This document shows, piece after piece, positions 7,862 to 17,748 of a stretch of 64,000 bases of DNA. A program made the position numbers and the translations under genes. The stretch lies in assembly GCF_029382225.1 (NCBI RefSeq), contig NZ_JARLTC010000036.1, positions 62,001 through 126,000 of the forward strand, given 5' to 3'. The notes under the pieces are model-generated. The model was given only the letters and a program-made list of their open reading frames with translations. It did no database searches and had not been told where the DNA came from. The stretch's first letter is position 1. Each line of letters begins with the position of its first letter. The stretch comes from Spongiactinospora sp. TRM90649. Its GTDB lineage: Bacteria > Actinomycetota > Actinomycetes > Streptosporangiales > Streptosporangiaceae.

Positions 7862-8893
7862 TCAACGGACCAGGCGGACGAGGAACAGGATGACCCCGAC
7901 CGCGACCGCGACGAGGGCGGCCCAGAGGGCGATCAGCCCGTAGGAGACCCCGCCGTCGGCCGGGGACTCGGCGGAGGCCGGGGCGGTGGACGGGCTGGTG
8001 CGGTGCGTGGCGCGCTCAGGAGTGGGCGTGAGCGTCGGCCTGGGCCGCAGGCCCGCCGGGAGGGGGACGCGGTAGACGGGGCTCGAAACGCCCTCAGAGC
8101 CGGTCAGCACCGCCGTTCCGTCACGGGTGTAGGTGATGGACTCGGCCTGGTTCACGGCGGGCATGGTGAGGCGGCCAATCGACTTGCCCGTGGGGTCGTA
8201 GAGGCTGGCGGAGAAGTAGGTGCGGATGACGTAGCCGGAGCCGTCGGGGGCGAAGGCGGCGTCGGTGGCCATCAGCGGGGCGGCGGCGAACCGGCGCAGC
8301 ACGTTGGTCTTGGTGGTGCTCAGCCGGCGCGGCGCCACGTAGACCGAGCCGCCGAACTCCTTGCTGACGATGTAGAGGCGGCCCGTGCGCGGGTTGACCA
8401 TCAGCCCCTCGGCGTTGCGGGCGCCGTCCTTGTAGCGGAACCGGTAGCGGGTGGCGGGCAGGGTGGCGTCGCGCAGCTCGGCCGGCTCCTGGACCTTGTA
8501 CACGGAGATATCGGGCCACGCGCCGTCCATGTTGTCGCCGATGTCGGCGAACCACAGCACGCCCCGGCCGGTCTCGGGGTCGGTGGTCGCGGCCATGCCC
8601 TCCCAGTCGCGGGCCTCGGCGCCGCTGAGCCGGAACGTGGCGCGGGTACGGCCGCCCGGCCCAATGGCGTAGAAGGTGGGGCCGGCGTCGCTGTCGTTGT
8701 GGGTGTAGACGATGCCGCGATGGGTGGGCGAGGTCGCGAGCCCGCTCGACTCGGTGATCCGAGTGTCCTTGATGCGGAACGCCAGGCGTTCCTTGTCGTC
8801 ACGAACGGAGCCGGCCAAGGCGGCGGCGGGCGCGAGAATCGGCGCCGGCACGACGAGAGCGGCGGCGAGCGCCGCGCGGATCAGGACCCCCAT
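7862..8893 (-). CDS. secreted, membrane-anchored beta-propeller-like protein
   Basis: 343 residues from ATG 8893. A signal peptide (about 1-28, ending ALAGS), a central domain with WD/NHL-like strands (SSGLATSPTHRGIVYTHNDS, DWEGMAATTDPETG, YTRDGTAVLTGSEG) and a C-terminal Pro/Thr linker, membrane helix (YGLIALWAALVAVAVGVILF) and a basic tail. The domain resembles esterase-like/phytase or SdiA-regulated propellers, which bind or hydrolyse extracellular ligands, but no catalytic set can be named. It probably sits on the outer face of the cytoplasmic membrane. It is divergent from the aldo/keto reductase. Confidence 0.75.
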   Translation of the reverse strand: MGVLIRAALAAALVVPAPILAPAAALAGSVRDDKERLAFRIKDTRITESSGLATSPTHRGIVYTHNDSDAGPTFYAIGPGGRTRATFRLSGAEARDWEGMAATTDPETGRGVLWFADIGDNMDGAWPDISVYKVQEPAELRDATLPATRYRFRYKDGARNAEGLMVNPRTGRLYIVSKEFGGSVYVAPRRLSTTKTNVLRRFAAAPLMATDAAFAPDGSGYVIRTYFSASLYDPTGKSIGRLTMPAVNQAESITYTRDGTAVLTGSEGVSSPVYRVPLPAGLRPRPTLTPTPERATHRTSPSTAPASAESPADGGVSYGLIALWAALVAVAVGVILFLVRLVR

Positions 8894-9003
8894 TCCGCCA
8901 TCATGCCCTGTCACTCCCGCCACCGCTCGGACCGCTCCCCGTCGGCGTGGCCGGTGGTGAACGGCGGGAGCGGGGCGCTCGACTGGAGTGGACTCCAGGT
9001 GCC

Positions 9004-9009
9004 TAGGGT
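9004..9009 (+). promoter_or_regulatory. -10 box of a leaderless promoter (aldo/keto reductase)
   Basis: TAGGGT ends exactly 7 nt before the ATG at 9017, and there is no ribosome binding site. This is the usual layout of leaderless actinobacterial transcripts. Confidence 0.6.
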
Positions 9010-9016
9010 GATCCTC

Positions 9017-9985
9017 ATGGAATACGTGAATCTCGGCCGCAGCGGGCTTTCCGTCAGCCGGCTGTGCCTTGGCACCATGAACTTCGGCCCGATCACCGCC
9101 GAGGAAGACGCCTTCCCCATCATGGACCGCGCCCACGAACTGGGCATCAACTTCTTCGACACGGCCGACACGTACGGCTGGCACGCCGGCTGGGGCCTGA
9201 CGGAGGAGATCGTCGGGCGCTGGTTCGCGCAGGGCGGGGGCCGCCGAGACAAGACCGTCATCGCCACCAAGCTCTATGCCAGCCAGACCGACTGGCCCAA
9301 TGACGGCAGGCTGTCCGCGCTGCACATACGCCGGGCCTGCGACGCCTCGCTGCGGCGTCTGCAGACCGACCACATCGACATCTACCAGGCCCACCACGTC
9401 GACCGGGACACCCCGTTCGAGGAGTTCTGGGAGGCCATGGAGGTGCTGCGGCAGCAGGGCAAGATCCTGTACGTGGGGTCCTCCAACTTCGCGGGCTGGC
9501 ACATCGCCAAGGCCCAGGAGACCGCCAAGCGGCGCGGCACGTTCGGCCTGGTGTCCGAGCAGAGCCACTACAACCTGGTCTATCGCGCGGTGGAGCTGGA
9601 GGTCCTGCCCGCGTGCCAGGACTACGGCCTTGGCGTCATCCCGTGGAGCCCGCTGGCGGGCGGCCTGCTCGGCGGCATCCTGCGCAAGATCGACAAGGGG
9701 CGCACGGCCGACGAGCGGGTGACCAAGGAGCTGGCCAAGCACCGCGACAAGATCGAGCGCTACGAGGCGTTCTGCGATGAGCTGGGCCAGGACCCGGCGC
9801 TGGTGGCGCTGGCCTGGCTGCTCAAGCAGCCCGGGGTGACCGGGCCCATCATCGGCCCGCGCACCCTGGACCAGCTCGACGGCACCGCCAAGGCGCTGGA
9901 AGTCGATCTGGACGACAAGGCGCTGGCCGGACTGGACGAGATCTTCCCCGGGCACCGCACGGCGCCTGAGGACTACGCCTGGTAG
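9017..9985 (+). CDS. aldo/keto reductase
   Basis: 322 residues forming the NADPH-dependent (beta/alpha)8 barrel. Catalytic residues are visible: Asp and Tyr in FFDTADTYG, Lys in VIATKLYA, and His in IYQAHHVDRDTP. NADPH-binding elements include GSSNFAGWHIA, SEQSHYNLVYR and the C-terminal GPIIGPRTLDQLD. It resembles the YajO/Tas branch that reduces aldehydes and ketones to alcohols; the physiological substrate is not evident. The start at ATG 9017 is preferred because of the -10 box 7 nt upstream. Single gene. Confidence 0.93.
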   Translation: MEYVNLGRSGLSVSRLCLGTMNFGPITAEEDAFPIMDRAHELGINFFDTADTYGWHAGWGLTEEIVGRWFAQGGGRRDKTVIATKLYASQTDWPNDGRLSALHIRRACDASLRRLQTDHIDIYQAHHVDRDTPFEEFWEAMEVLRQQGKILYVGSSNFAGWHIAKAQETAKRRGTFGLVSEQSHYNLVYRAVELEVLPACQDYGLGVIPWSPLAGGLLGGILRKIDKGRTADERVTKELAKHRDKIERYEAFCDELGQDPALVALAWLLKQPGVTGPIIGPRTLDQLDGTAKALEVDLDDKALAGLDEIFPGHRTAPEDYAW

Positions 9986-9986
9986 C

Positions 9987-10070
9987 TCAGGTCAGCAACG
10001 CGCCGATGACCACGATGAGCACGAGCAGGGCGAGCACCGTGGGCAGCAGCCATCTTCTGGGACGGTCCAC
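9987..10070 (-). CDS. 27-residue single-pass membrane mini-protein
   Basis: A GTG start at 10070, 10 bp after the thpR stop, gives a basic N-terminus (VDRPRRW) and one hydrophobic helix (LLPTVLALLVLIVVIGALL) ending in TGA 2 bp from the convergent aldo/keto reductase stop. Positively charged head plus a 19-residue helix is the textbook shape of a small inner-membrane protein, and the frame fills the gap almost exactly. Too short for confident calling; conservation in relatives would decide. Possibly modulates the MFS transporter encoded in the same operon (speculative). Confidence 0.42.
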   Translation of the reverse strand: MDRPRRWLLPTVLALLVLIVVIGALLT

Positions 10071-10080
10071 GCTGTGGAGC

Positions 10081-10662
10081 CTAGCCGTCGTCCTGACCGG
10101 TCCGTGCCAGCGGCCATGACTCAACGGTCTCGTACCTCACCCGCGCACCCAGGTGACTGCGGACCAGATGCACCTCCGACGCCTCCCACGGCACCCCTGA
10201 GAACGACCCGAGGGCGCTGACGAGAGGCCACACATCGATGTCGGCCCGGTTGTCCGCCCGCGCGCGAGCCACGCTCAGGTGCGGGCGGAACGGCTTCTCG
10301 TCCACCTGGACGGCGCCCGCCCGCCTGGCCCCCGCGCCGAGGGACGCGGCGAGCCGGTTCAGGCGCCCGATCGGGCCGGACATGCCACACCAGACCACCT
10401 TGGCGCGCCGGGCCGAGGGGAAGGCCCCCACGCCCGTGAACGACAGCGTGGCGGGCGCGTGGCGGGCGGCGGCCCGGGCCAGCCGTACGGACAGGTCGGG
10501 CAGCGCCCGCTCCGGGACCTCCCCGAAGAACGACAGCGTGACGTGCCAGCTCTCCCGGTTCAGCCAGCGCAGGCCGGGCCAGGCGTCGCGGTGGGGCCGC
10601 AGGGCCCCCTCGATCTCATCGAGCGCCTCCGGCGGCGGGGACAGCGCCGCGAACAACCGCAT
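10081..10662 (-). CDS. thpR: RNA 2',3'-cyclic phosphodiesterase (2'-5' RNA ligase family)
   Basis: 193 residues starting MRLFAALSPPPEALDEI, the normal start of ThpR. Both catalytic H-x-T/S-x motifs are present: H40-V-T-L and H128-L-S-V, which coordinate the 2',3'-cyclic phosphate hydrolysed to a 2'-phosphate. ATG 10662 is chosen because AAGGAG lies 6 nt upstream; that makes the gene begin 47 nt inside the end of the MFS gene, so the two are probably translationally coupled. Its cellular role in RNA end processing is not well defined in actinobacteria. Confidence 0.9.
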   Translation of the reverse strand: MRLFAALSPPPEALDEIEGALRPHRDAWPGLRWLNRESWHVTLSFFGEVPERALPDLSVRLARAAARHAPATLSFTGVGAFPSARRAKVVWCGMSGPIGRLNRLAASLGAGARRAGAVQVDEKPFRPHLSVARARADNRADIDVWPLVSALGSFSGVPWEASEVHLVRSHLGARVRYETVESWPLARTGQDDG

Positions 10663-12100
10663 TCGAGCTCCTTCGCCGGATGATGGCGTTGGCCAACAGT
10701 ACGGCAAGCCCGGTGCCGACGAGCGTCATCACGCCGCCGATCATCACGCCCATGCGCGGCCCTGCCAGTTCCGACACCCACCCGATGAGCGGGGCGCCGA
10801 TCGGCGCGCCTCCGGTGAAGACCAGGAAGTAGATCCCCATGACGCGCCCGCGCATCTCGGCCGAGGTGCCGAGCTGGACGATCGCGTTGGCGGCGGTGTT
10901 CACGGTGATCAGCGCGATCCCGGTGGGCACGAGGAAGAGCAGGTAGGCGGCGTACCAGGGAGCGAGCCCGGCGGCGATCTGGGCGAGGCCGAAGGCCACC
11001 GCGCCGCCGAAGAGCAGCTTGCGTCCCGGGCGGACCCGCCGGGCGGCGAGCAGCGCCCCGGCGAGCGCGCCCACGGCGAAGCCGCTGGAGGCGAGCCCGA
11101 AGGACGACGCCCCGGCCTGGAAGACCTCTCTGGCCATCAGCGCGATGGACATCATGAAGCTCTGCGAGAACATCGACAGGAACGCGACCACCAGGATCGG
11201 GGTCAGCAGTTCGCGGCGGTCCAGCACGTAACGCAGGCCCTCGCGGAGCTGGCCCTTGGCGCGCGGCAGCGGCTCGGGGGTGCGCAGCTCGGAGCGGCGC
11301 ATCAGCAGCAGGCTGGCGATCACTCCGGCGAACGTCAGCGAGTTGACCAGGAAGATCGGCCCGGTGCCGCCCAGGACGTAGATCAGGACTCCGGCCAGCG
11401 CGGGACCCACCACCCGCGCCAGGTTGAAGATCGAGCTGTTCAGCGCGATGGCGTTGGTCAGGTCGTCGCGGCCGACCATCTCCACCACGAACGCCTGCCG
11501 GGTCGGGATGTCCAGGCAGGAGATGACGCCGACGAGCAGCGCCATCGCGTACACGTGCCAGACCTGCGCGGCGCCGGTCACTGTGAGCAGGCCGAGAGAC
11601 AGCGCCAGCACGCCCATCAGGGCCTGCGAGGCGATCAGGATCGGCCGCTTGGCGTAGCGGTCGGCGAGCATGCCGCCCCACATGCCGAGCGCGAGCTGCG
11701 GCGCGAACTGCAGGGCGGTGGTGACGCCGAGCGCGGCGGCGCTGCCGTGTGTGAGTTCGAGGACCAGCCAGTCCTGGGCGGTGCGCTGCATCCAGGTGCC
11801 GACGTTCGACACGATGCCGCCCGTGGCGTACAGCCGGTAGTTGTGGTTGCGCAGCGAGCGGAACATGCCGCCGCGCCCGTGCGCGGGCCGTACGACCTGC
11901 GCGCCGCCCGACTCGCTCGCCTGGATCTCACCGGCGGCCGCGGCTCTGGCGGCGGCCCTGCGGCGCGACAGACGCAGCCTGGAGGGCCGCGGCCGCGCAC
12001 GGACCGTGTCCCCGGTCTTGGTGCTCTCGGTCTTGGTGCTCTCGGGCTTGGTGCTCTCGGCGCGCCCTCGGGTGAAGGGATGAAACCGGCGGGGGCGCAC
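10616..12100 (-). CDS. MFS transporter (EmrB-unrelated, MFS_3/enterobactin-exporter-like)
   Basis: About 494 residues if the GTG at 12100 is used. The transporter proper starts at MFRSLRNHNYRLYATG (ATG 11866) and shows about 12 membrane helices with LADRYAKRP (motif A) and RQAFVVEMVGRDDLTNAIAL, typical of the MFS_3/EntS-like exporters. The N-terminal 78 residues are basic and low complexity with three ESTK(P/T) repeats. It lies 86 bp downstream of a MarR gene on the same strand, and thpR starts inside its 3' end, suggesting one MarR-controlled operon. The exact start is uncertain; an in-frame extension to 12652 is only an antiparallel-free shadow of the MarR gene. Confidence 0.82.
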   Translation of the reverse strand: MRPRRFHPFTRGRAESTKPESTKTESTKTGDTVRARPRPSRLRLSRRRAAARAAAAGEIQASESGGAQVVRPAHGRGGMFRSLRNHNYRLYATGGIVSNVGTWMQRTAQDWLVLELTHGSAAALGVTTALQFAPQLALGMWGGMLADRYAKRPILIASQALMGVLALSLGLLTVTGAAQVWHVYAMALLVGVISCLDIPTRQAFVVEMVGRDDLTNAIALNSSIFNLARVVGPALAGVLIYVLGGTGPIFLVNSLTFAGVIASLLLMRRSELRTPEPLPRAKGQLREGLRYVLDRRELLTPILVVAFLSMFSQSFMMSIALMAREVFQAGASSFGLASSGFAVGALAGALLAARRVRPGRKLLFGGAVAFGLAQIAAGLAPWYAAYLLFLVPTGIALITVNTAANAIVQLGTSAEMRGRVMGIYFLVFTGGAPIGAPLIGWVSELAGPRMGVMIGGVMTLVGTGLAVLLANAIIRRRSSNAVVRGAVPAAGGAR

Positions 12101-12186
12101 GGACTCCGCGGCGGCGGTCTCGCCGGTGGACGCCGCCGCGCCGGGTTCCTCGGGCTCGGCGGCCTCCGCGTCAGCGGATGAGGCGC

Positions 12187-12645
12187 CTATATCCTGCTGA
12201 GCTTCTCCAGGATTGGCGCCGCCGCCCGCAGCACGGACCTCTCCTCCACGGTCAGCTCCTTCAGGCGCTGTGTCAGCCACGCCTCCTTGCGGCGGCGCTC
12301 CTCCTTCAGCAGCGCCGATCCTTCCTCGGTCACGCTCACCGAGACCTGACGCCGGTCGGTCGGATGCGGGGCTCGGACGACCAGGCCGCGTTCGTCCAGC
12401 CCGGAGATCACCCGCGTCATTGACGGCGGGCGCATCTTCTCCAGCTCGGCGAGTTCGCCTGGGGTTATCGCGGAGTGGCGTTCGATGGCCGCCAGCGCCG
12501 CGAGCTGGGTGGGAGTCAGCGAGTCTACGGTGGCCTGCCGCCGCAACCTGCGGTTCAGCCTGGCGAGCGACACGCGCAGGGCGGACGCCAGCCCGGCGTC
12601 GCTGCGCAGGTTCACGACGGGGCTCTTGGGTGGGTTCGTTAGCAT
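12187..12645 (-). CDS. MarR-family transcriptional regulator
   Basis: 152 residues with a winged helix: LTPTQLAALAAIERHSAIT, recognition helix PPSMTRVISGLDERGLVVR, and wing PTDRRQVSVSVTEEG with the conserved D-x-R. It is the first gene of an operon with the MFS exporter, so it probably represses its own efflux system. The ATG at 12645 overlaps an inverted repeat (12638-12665). AAAGG at about 12 nt upstream may serve as ribosome binding site. Confidence 0.9.
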   Translation of the reverse strand: MLTNPPKSPVVNLRSDAGLASALRVSLARLNRRLRRQATVDSLTPTQLAALAAIERHSAITPGELAELEKMRPPSMTRVISGLDERGLVVRAPHPTDRRQVSVSVTEEGSALLKEERRRKEAWLTQRLKELTVEERSVLRAAAPILEKLSRI

Positions 12646-12665
12646 GAGTCATTACCTTTGCTAAC
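12638..12665 (-). promoter_or_regulatory. inverted repeat over the MarR start, candidate operator
   Basis: GTTAGC (12638-12643) and GCTAAC (12660-12665) form a 6-bp inverted repeat with 16 nt between centres, in an AT-rich patch covering the MarR start codon and leader. Its position fits autorepression. Confidence 0.5.
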
Positions 12666-12771
12666 TATATACACTCTCAACCTATTCCTCCAGAAACTTC
12701 GTCAGCCCCTACCGCATAGGGGGATCCGGGACGGACCCCCCTACAGACAACTATGCGGTGTGTCGGCCCGG

Positions 12772-14265
<1,494 letters not shown>

Positions 14266-14372
14266 GGGCGCAGCGTCGCAGTCACTATCAGGAGGAGGAA
14301 AGGGCGGTTTGGGGGATTTTGATGGTACCGAGATGCGTTCGTGCTCTTCGCAGCCCCCCGCCCGGCGTCGCC

Positions 14373-14378
14373 TAGGCT
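14373..14378 (+). promoter_or_regulatory. -10 box of a leaderless promoter (DUF2530 gene)
   Basis: TAGGCT ends 7 nt before the GTG at 14386 and no ribosome binding site is present, the same geometry as at 9004, 54819 and 59451. Confidence 0.55.
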
Positions 14379-14385
14379 GGAACGC

Positions 14386-14670
14386 GTGAACCCTCCACAG
14401 CGCCGGGAGCAGCCCGCCGAGCCCTCCCAGCGGCCGGTTCTGCAGCCGTTGCGGACCAATGACACCAGGACCATCCAGGTCGGCATGGGCCTGTGGGCCG
14501 CCGCCCTGGTGGTGCTGGTGATCGTGCAGCCCGGCGCCGACCACCGCTGGTGGATCTGGACCTGCGTGGCCGGCCTCGCCGGCGGGGTCTTCGGCCTCTG
14601 GTACGTGCGCAGGCGCGACCGCCACGCGCCCGAAGACCCCCCGGACGACGCCCCCTCTACCGCCGGTTAG
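14386..14670 (+). CDS. DUF2530 two-helix membrane protein
   Basis: 94 residues: a short cytoplasmic N-terminus ending LQPLRTNDTRTIQVG, two membrane helices (LWAAALVVLVIVQ and WWIWTCVAGLAGGVFGLWYV) and a basic then acidic tail. The pattern of D-T-x-x-I-x-V-G before helix 1 and C-x-x-G in helix 2 matches the actinobacterial DUF2530 family, of unknown function. The TAG overlaps the convergent sacsin-like gene's TAA (shared TTAG), so the two transcripts meet tail to tail. Confidence 0.82.
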   Translation: MNPPQRREQPAEPSQRPVLQPLRTNDTRTIQVGMGLWAAALVVLVIVQPGADHRWWIWTCVAGLAGGVFGLWYVRRRDRHAPEDPPDDAPSTAG

Positions 14671-17600
14671 CCGCCCTGGGCGTCGAGGTCGGCCTCGGCG
14701 AGCAGCAGCGGCACCGCGCCCGGATCGCGCAGCAGCGCCGCCACGGCCAGCCGGTCGCCCCACTGCCCGGCCGCCCACGCCAGGCCCCTGGCCAGCCCGT
14801 CCACCCCCGTGGCGTGCACGACGCCCTCGAAGAGACGCCAGGACGCCTCCACGCCGTCCACGAGCAGCCGCTCGTGCTCGACATAGGTCTCCGGCGCGGT
14901 CGGCAGCAGCGAGCGCACCTGCGGCGGCACGGGACGGGTCTGCCCCTCCGAGGTCACCTCACCGGGGGCGATCTCCCCCGCCAGGTCGAGGTCGAGCAGC
15001 TCGGACAGCGCCTCGGCCAGGTCGAACGGCGCCAGCACCAGCGGCCGGGCGGCCACCAGCGGAAGCAGGTCGGGGGCCTCCACCACCACGGGGCCCTCGT
15101 CGGCGTCGGCCTCGGCGACCATGATCTCGCCCTTCAGCACCGCGCGCACCCCGCTCGGCGGGGCCACCCTGGACGGCTCGACCCCGGCCAGCGCCGTCCA
15201 TAGCGCCCGGAGCTGGGCGCGGTCGACCGGGCGGCCCGGATCGGCGAGCACGTCGAGCAGTTCCTCGGGGCCGCCGTGCTCGGCGAGCAGTTCGGGCAGC
15301 GTGGTGCGGACCCCGATCATGGCCAGCGCGGCGGCGTCGAGCCCGGCGGGGGCCTCGGCGTACAGGCCGAACAACAGGGCGTCGGCCCCGGCCACGCGCA
15401 TCGTGGTGGGCAGCCGCCCGCCCAGCACCGGGCTGGTGCGCAGCCACCACGCCGTGTAGGACGGAACCTCCACGATCTGACCCCCGGCCAGCACCCGCAG
15501 CGGGGCCAGCGCCGCGCGCAGCGGCGGCCTGGTGAGCAGGGCGAGCGCGGCGGGCCAGTCGGCGACCAGCTCCAGGTCGCGGATGGCGGTGAACTCGGGG
15601 GCCACCGGGGGCACGTCGAGGTCGGGCAGGTAGTCGAGGACGGCGTCGAGCCATGCGTCCTCGCGGTCGAGGTCGTGGTCGCAGTCGTCGGGGTCGAGCA
15701 GCACGTCGGCGTCGTTGACCACGGCGAAGCCGTCGAGGACCCCGGCGGCGGCGAGCACGCGCGGGCCGTACTGCTCGACCAGGTCGGGCGCGGCGGTGCC
15801 GAACGGCGCGTCGTCGGCGTCGAGGTCGACCACGGCCGCCAGCGCGCCCTCGCGCAGCAGCAGCTCACCCGCCGGGTAGAGGCCGCCGTCGGCGCCGCGC
15901 AGGGCCAGCTCCGACAGCCAGGGGGCGTCGCCGGGGACCAGCCCGGCGGCCTTGACCAGCGCCAGCACGGCCTGCGCGACCACCTCGGCGTCGGGACTGT
16001 CCAGCGACTCCGACACGGCGGTGCGGGTCAGCGGGTCTTCCAGCACGGTGCGCGGCGTGGCCTCGGCCGCGCCGAGCCGCAGCAGCACCGGATGCGCCGC
16101 CTCCGGGTGCACCACCCGCAGGCCCAGCGGCACCAGCACGGCCGGGTCGAGCGAGGAACCGTCGGACAGCAGCAGCGTGCCGCGCGGGCCCCGGACCAGG
16201 CGTCCGTCGGCGAGCGGCACCGGCAGCGCGCCCACGGCCTCGGCGTCGTCGGCGGGCAGCACGTCGTACAGCGACCGCCACCACGAAGGGTCCTTGTCCT
16301 CGACGGCGTCGCCGGACAGCAGGTCGATCACGTCGGCCAGGTCGATGCGCCGCGCGCCGAGCGTGGCCAGCGCCGGATGCCTGGGCGGCCAGTGGGCGGG
16401 CAGCAGGCCCGGCACCATCGGCGCGATCCGGTCGAGGAACTCGGCGGGACCGGCCACGACGGCGGCCTCGCGGCCCGTCACCAGCGGGGTGCCTTCGTCG
16501 GTGGCGACCGGCTCGCCGTCGGGCCGCTCGGCCGGGGGCGACAGCGCGGGCAGCAGCGGCGCGGCGGGCAGCCTGCGCAGGATCGCCCGGCGGATCTCGG
16601 CGTCGAGCTCGCTCTTGCCCATCAGGCCGGGGACCAGGTCGAGCAGCGCGGGCGTGCGCGGCATCGAGCCCAGCAGCTCCACGTACAGCTCGGCGGCCCG
16701 CTCGACCAGGAAGTCGGTCAGCGGCCCGCGCGCGACGTGCCGCCGGTCGGTCGCCATCGGGAAGCTCGCGATCAGCAGCGCCCGCAGGTCGAGCGGCTCG
16801 TCGCTGGGCGTCGGCGCGTGGACCACCGGCGGGACGGCGGCGGGCAGCCGCCCGGACTCGGGCACCGCCCAGCGCACCTGCCAGTACGGCCTGGCCCGCT
16901 CCTCGGTCGGCCGGTCGGCGAACAGCTCGGCCACCTGGGCGGGGGTGAAGTCGCCGGAGGCCGCCACGAGCCGCCAGCCGTCGGCGGTGACCGTGCGCGG
17001 CTCGCCGTCGAGCTCGACCTCGATCGTCCTGAGCGCGGGCAGGCCGAGCAGCAGCGCCGGGCTGGTCTCGGCCAGCATCCGGCGCACGGCCTCCTCGGCG
17101 GTCTTGTCGCGCAGCGGCAGCCGCACGACGGTGTCGAAGCCCTCCGGGACGTCGATCGTGTCGGCCGGGAACGGCAGGCGCAGCAGCGGCACGTGGCCGG
17201 AGCGCTCGGCCAGCACGGTGGCCAGCGCGGGCTCGGCGGCGACCAGCTCGGCGGTGCTCTCGCGCGACCAGCGGACCGCGCCGCTGGCCCAGGAGCCGAT
17301 CTCGGGGGCGTCGCACACGGACACCACGGCGGCGAAGCCGACGCCGAAGCGGCCGGCCGTACCGGTCTGGTCGCGTTTGGCCGACACCCGCAGGGTGGAC
17401 AGACCCTCCACGCCGCCGGAGTCAAGCGGGGCGCCGGTGTTGGCGGCGACCAGCACGCCGTCGCGCAGCGTCAGCCGCAGCCTGCCGGGCACGCCGCCGC
17501 GCAGCGCGGCGTCGGCGGCGTTCTGGGCCAGCTCCACGATCAGCCGGTCGTGGTAGCCGCCGAGCGCGAAGTCCTCTTCGGCGTTGGCGTCTTCACGGAA

Positions 17601-17681
17601 CCGGGCGGGCGAGGCCGTCCAGGCGGCGAGCACGGTGGCGCGGACGCCGGCGGTGTCGAAGATATCGGTGATGTCGGTCAT
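14667..17681 (-). CDS. sacsin/Hsp90-like GHKL ATPase protein
   Basis: 1004 residues. The N-terminal about 200 residues are a GHKL ATPase: N-box YHDRLIVELAQNAADAAL (Glu/Asn for Mg-ATP), G1 VLVAANTGAPLD and G2-like GTAGRFGVGFAAVVSV, as in the sacsin repeat and Hsp90. The rest is a long, acidic, Leu/Ala-rich scaffold without recognised domains, with several DLLP/VLADG-type loops. Proteins like this are widespread in actinobacteria and described as molecular-chaperone-like; their clients are unknown. Related ATPases also occur in phage-defence loci, but nothing else here looks like a defence island. Same-strand upstream neighbour is DUF3027, which often accompanies it. Confidence 0.85.
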   Translation of the reverse strand: MTDITDIFDTAGVRATVLAAWTASPARFREDANAEEDFALGGYHDRLIVELAQNAADAALRGGVPGRLRLTLRDGVLVAANTGAPLDSGGVEGLSTLRVSAKRDQTGTAGRFGVGFAAVVSVCDAPEIGSWASGAVRWSRESTAELVAAEPALATVLAERSGHVPLLRLPFPADTIDVPEGFDTVVRLPLRDKTAEEAVRRMLAETSPALLLGLPALRTIEVELDGEPRTVTADGWRLVAASGDFTPAQVAELFADRPTEERARPYWQVRWAVPESGRLPAAVPPVVHAPTPSDEPLDLRALLIASFPMATDRRHVARGPLTDFLVERAAELYVELLGSMPRTPALLDLVPGLMGKSELDAEIRRAILRRLPAAPLLPALSPPAERPDGEPVATDEGTPLVTGREAAVVAGPAEFLDRIAPMVPGLLPAHWPPRHPALATLGARRIDLADVIDLLSGDAVEDKDPSWWRSLYDVLPADDAEAVGALPVPLADGRLVRGPRGTLLLSDGSSLDPAVLVPLGLRVVHPEAAHPVLLRLGAAEATPRTVLEDPLTRTAVSESLDSPDAEVVAQAVLALVKAAGLVPGDAPWLSELALRGADGGLYPAGELLLREGALAAVVDLDADDAPFGTAAPDLVEQYGPRVLAAAGVLDGFAVVNDADVLLDPDDCDHDLDREDAWLDAVLDYLPDLDVPPVAPEFTAIRDLELVADWPAALALLTRPPLRAALAPLRVLAGGQIVEVPSYTAWWLRTSPVLGGRLPTTMRVAGADALLFGLYAEAPAGLDAAALAMIGVRTTLPELLAEHGGPEELLDVLADPGRPVDRAQLRALWTALAGVEPSRVAPPSGVRAVLKGEIMVAEADADEGPVVVEAPDLLPLVAARPLVLAPFDLAEALSELLDLDLAGEIAPGEVTSEGQTRPVPPQVRSLLPTAPETYVEHERLLVDGVEASWRLFEGVVHATGVDGLARGLAWAAGQWGDRLAVAALLRDPGAVPLLLAEADLDAQGG

Positions 17682-17748
17682 CCGGTTGCCAGCTCACGAT
17701 CGGTGGGGGGTGGACCATCAAGGACGCCGCCGACTGACGGCACGCCGG

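Noticed and set aside
10616..12652. Long form of the MFS protein starting at 12652
   Set aside because: The first 180 residues overlap the MarR gene in another frame and are low complexity; MarR is certain.
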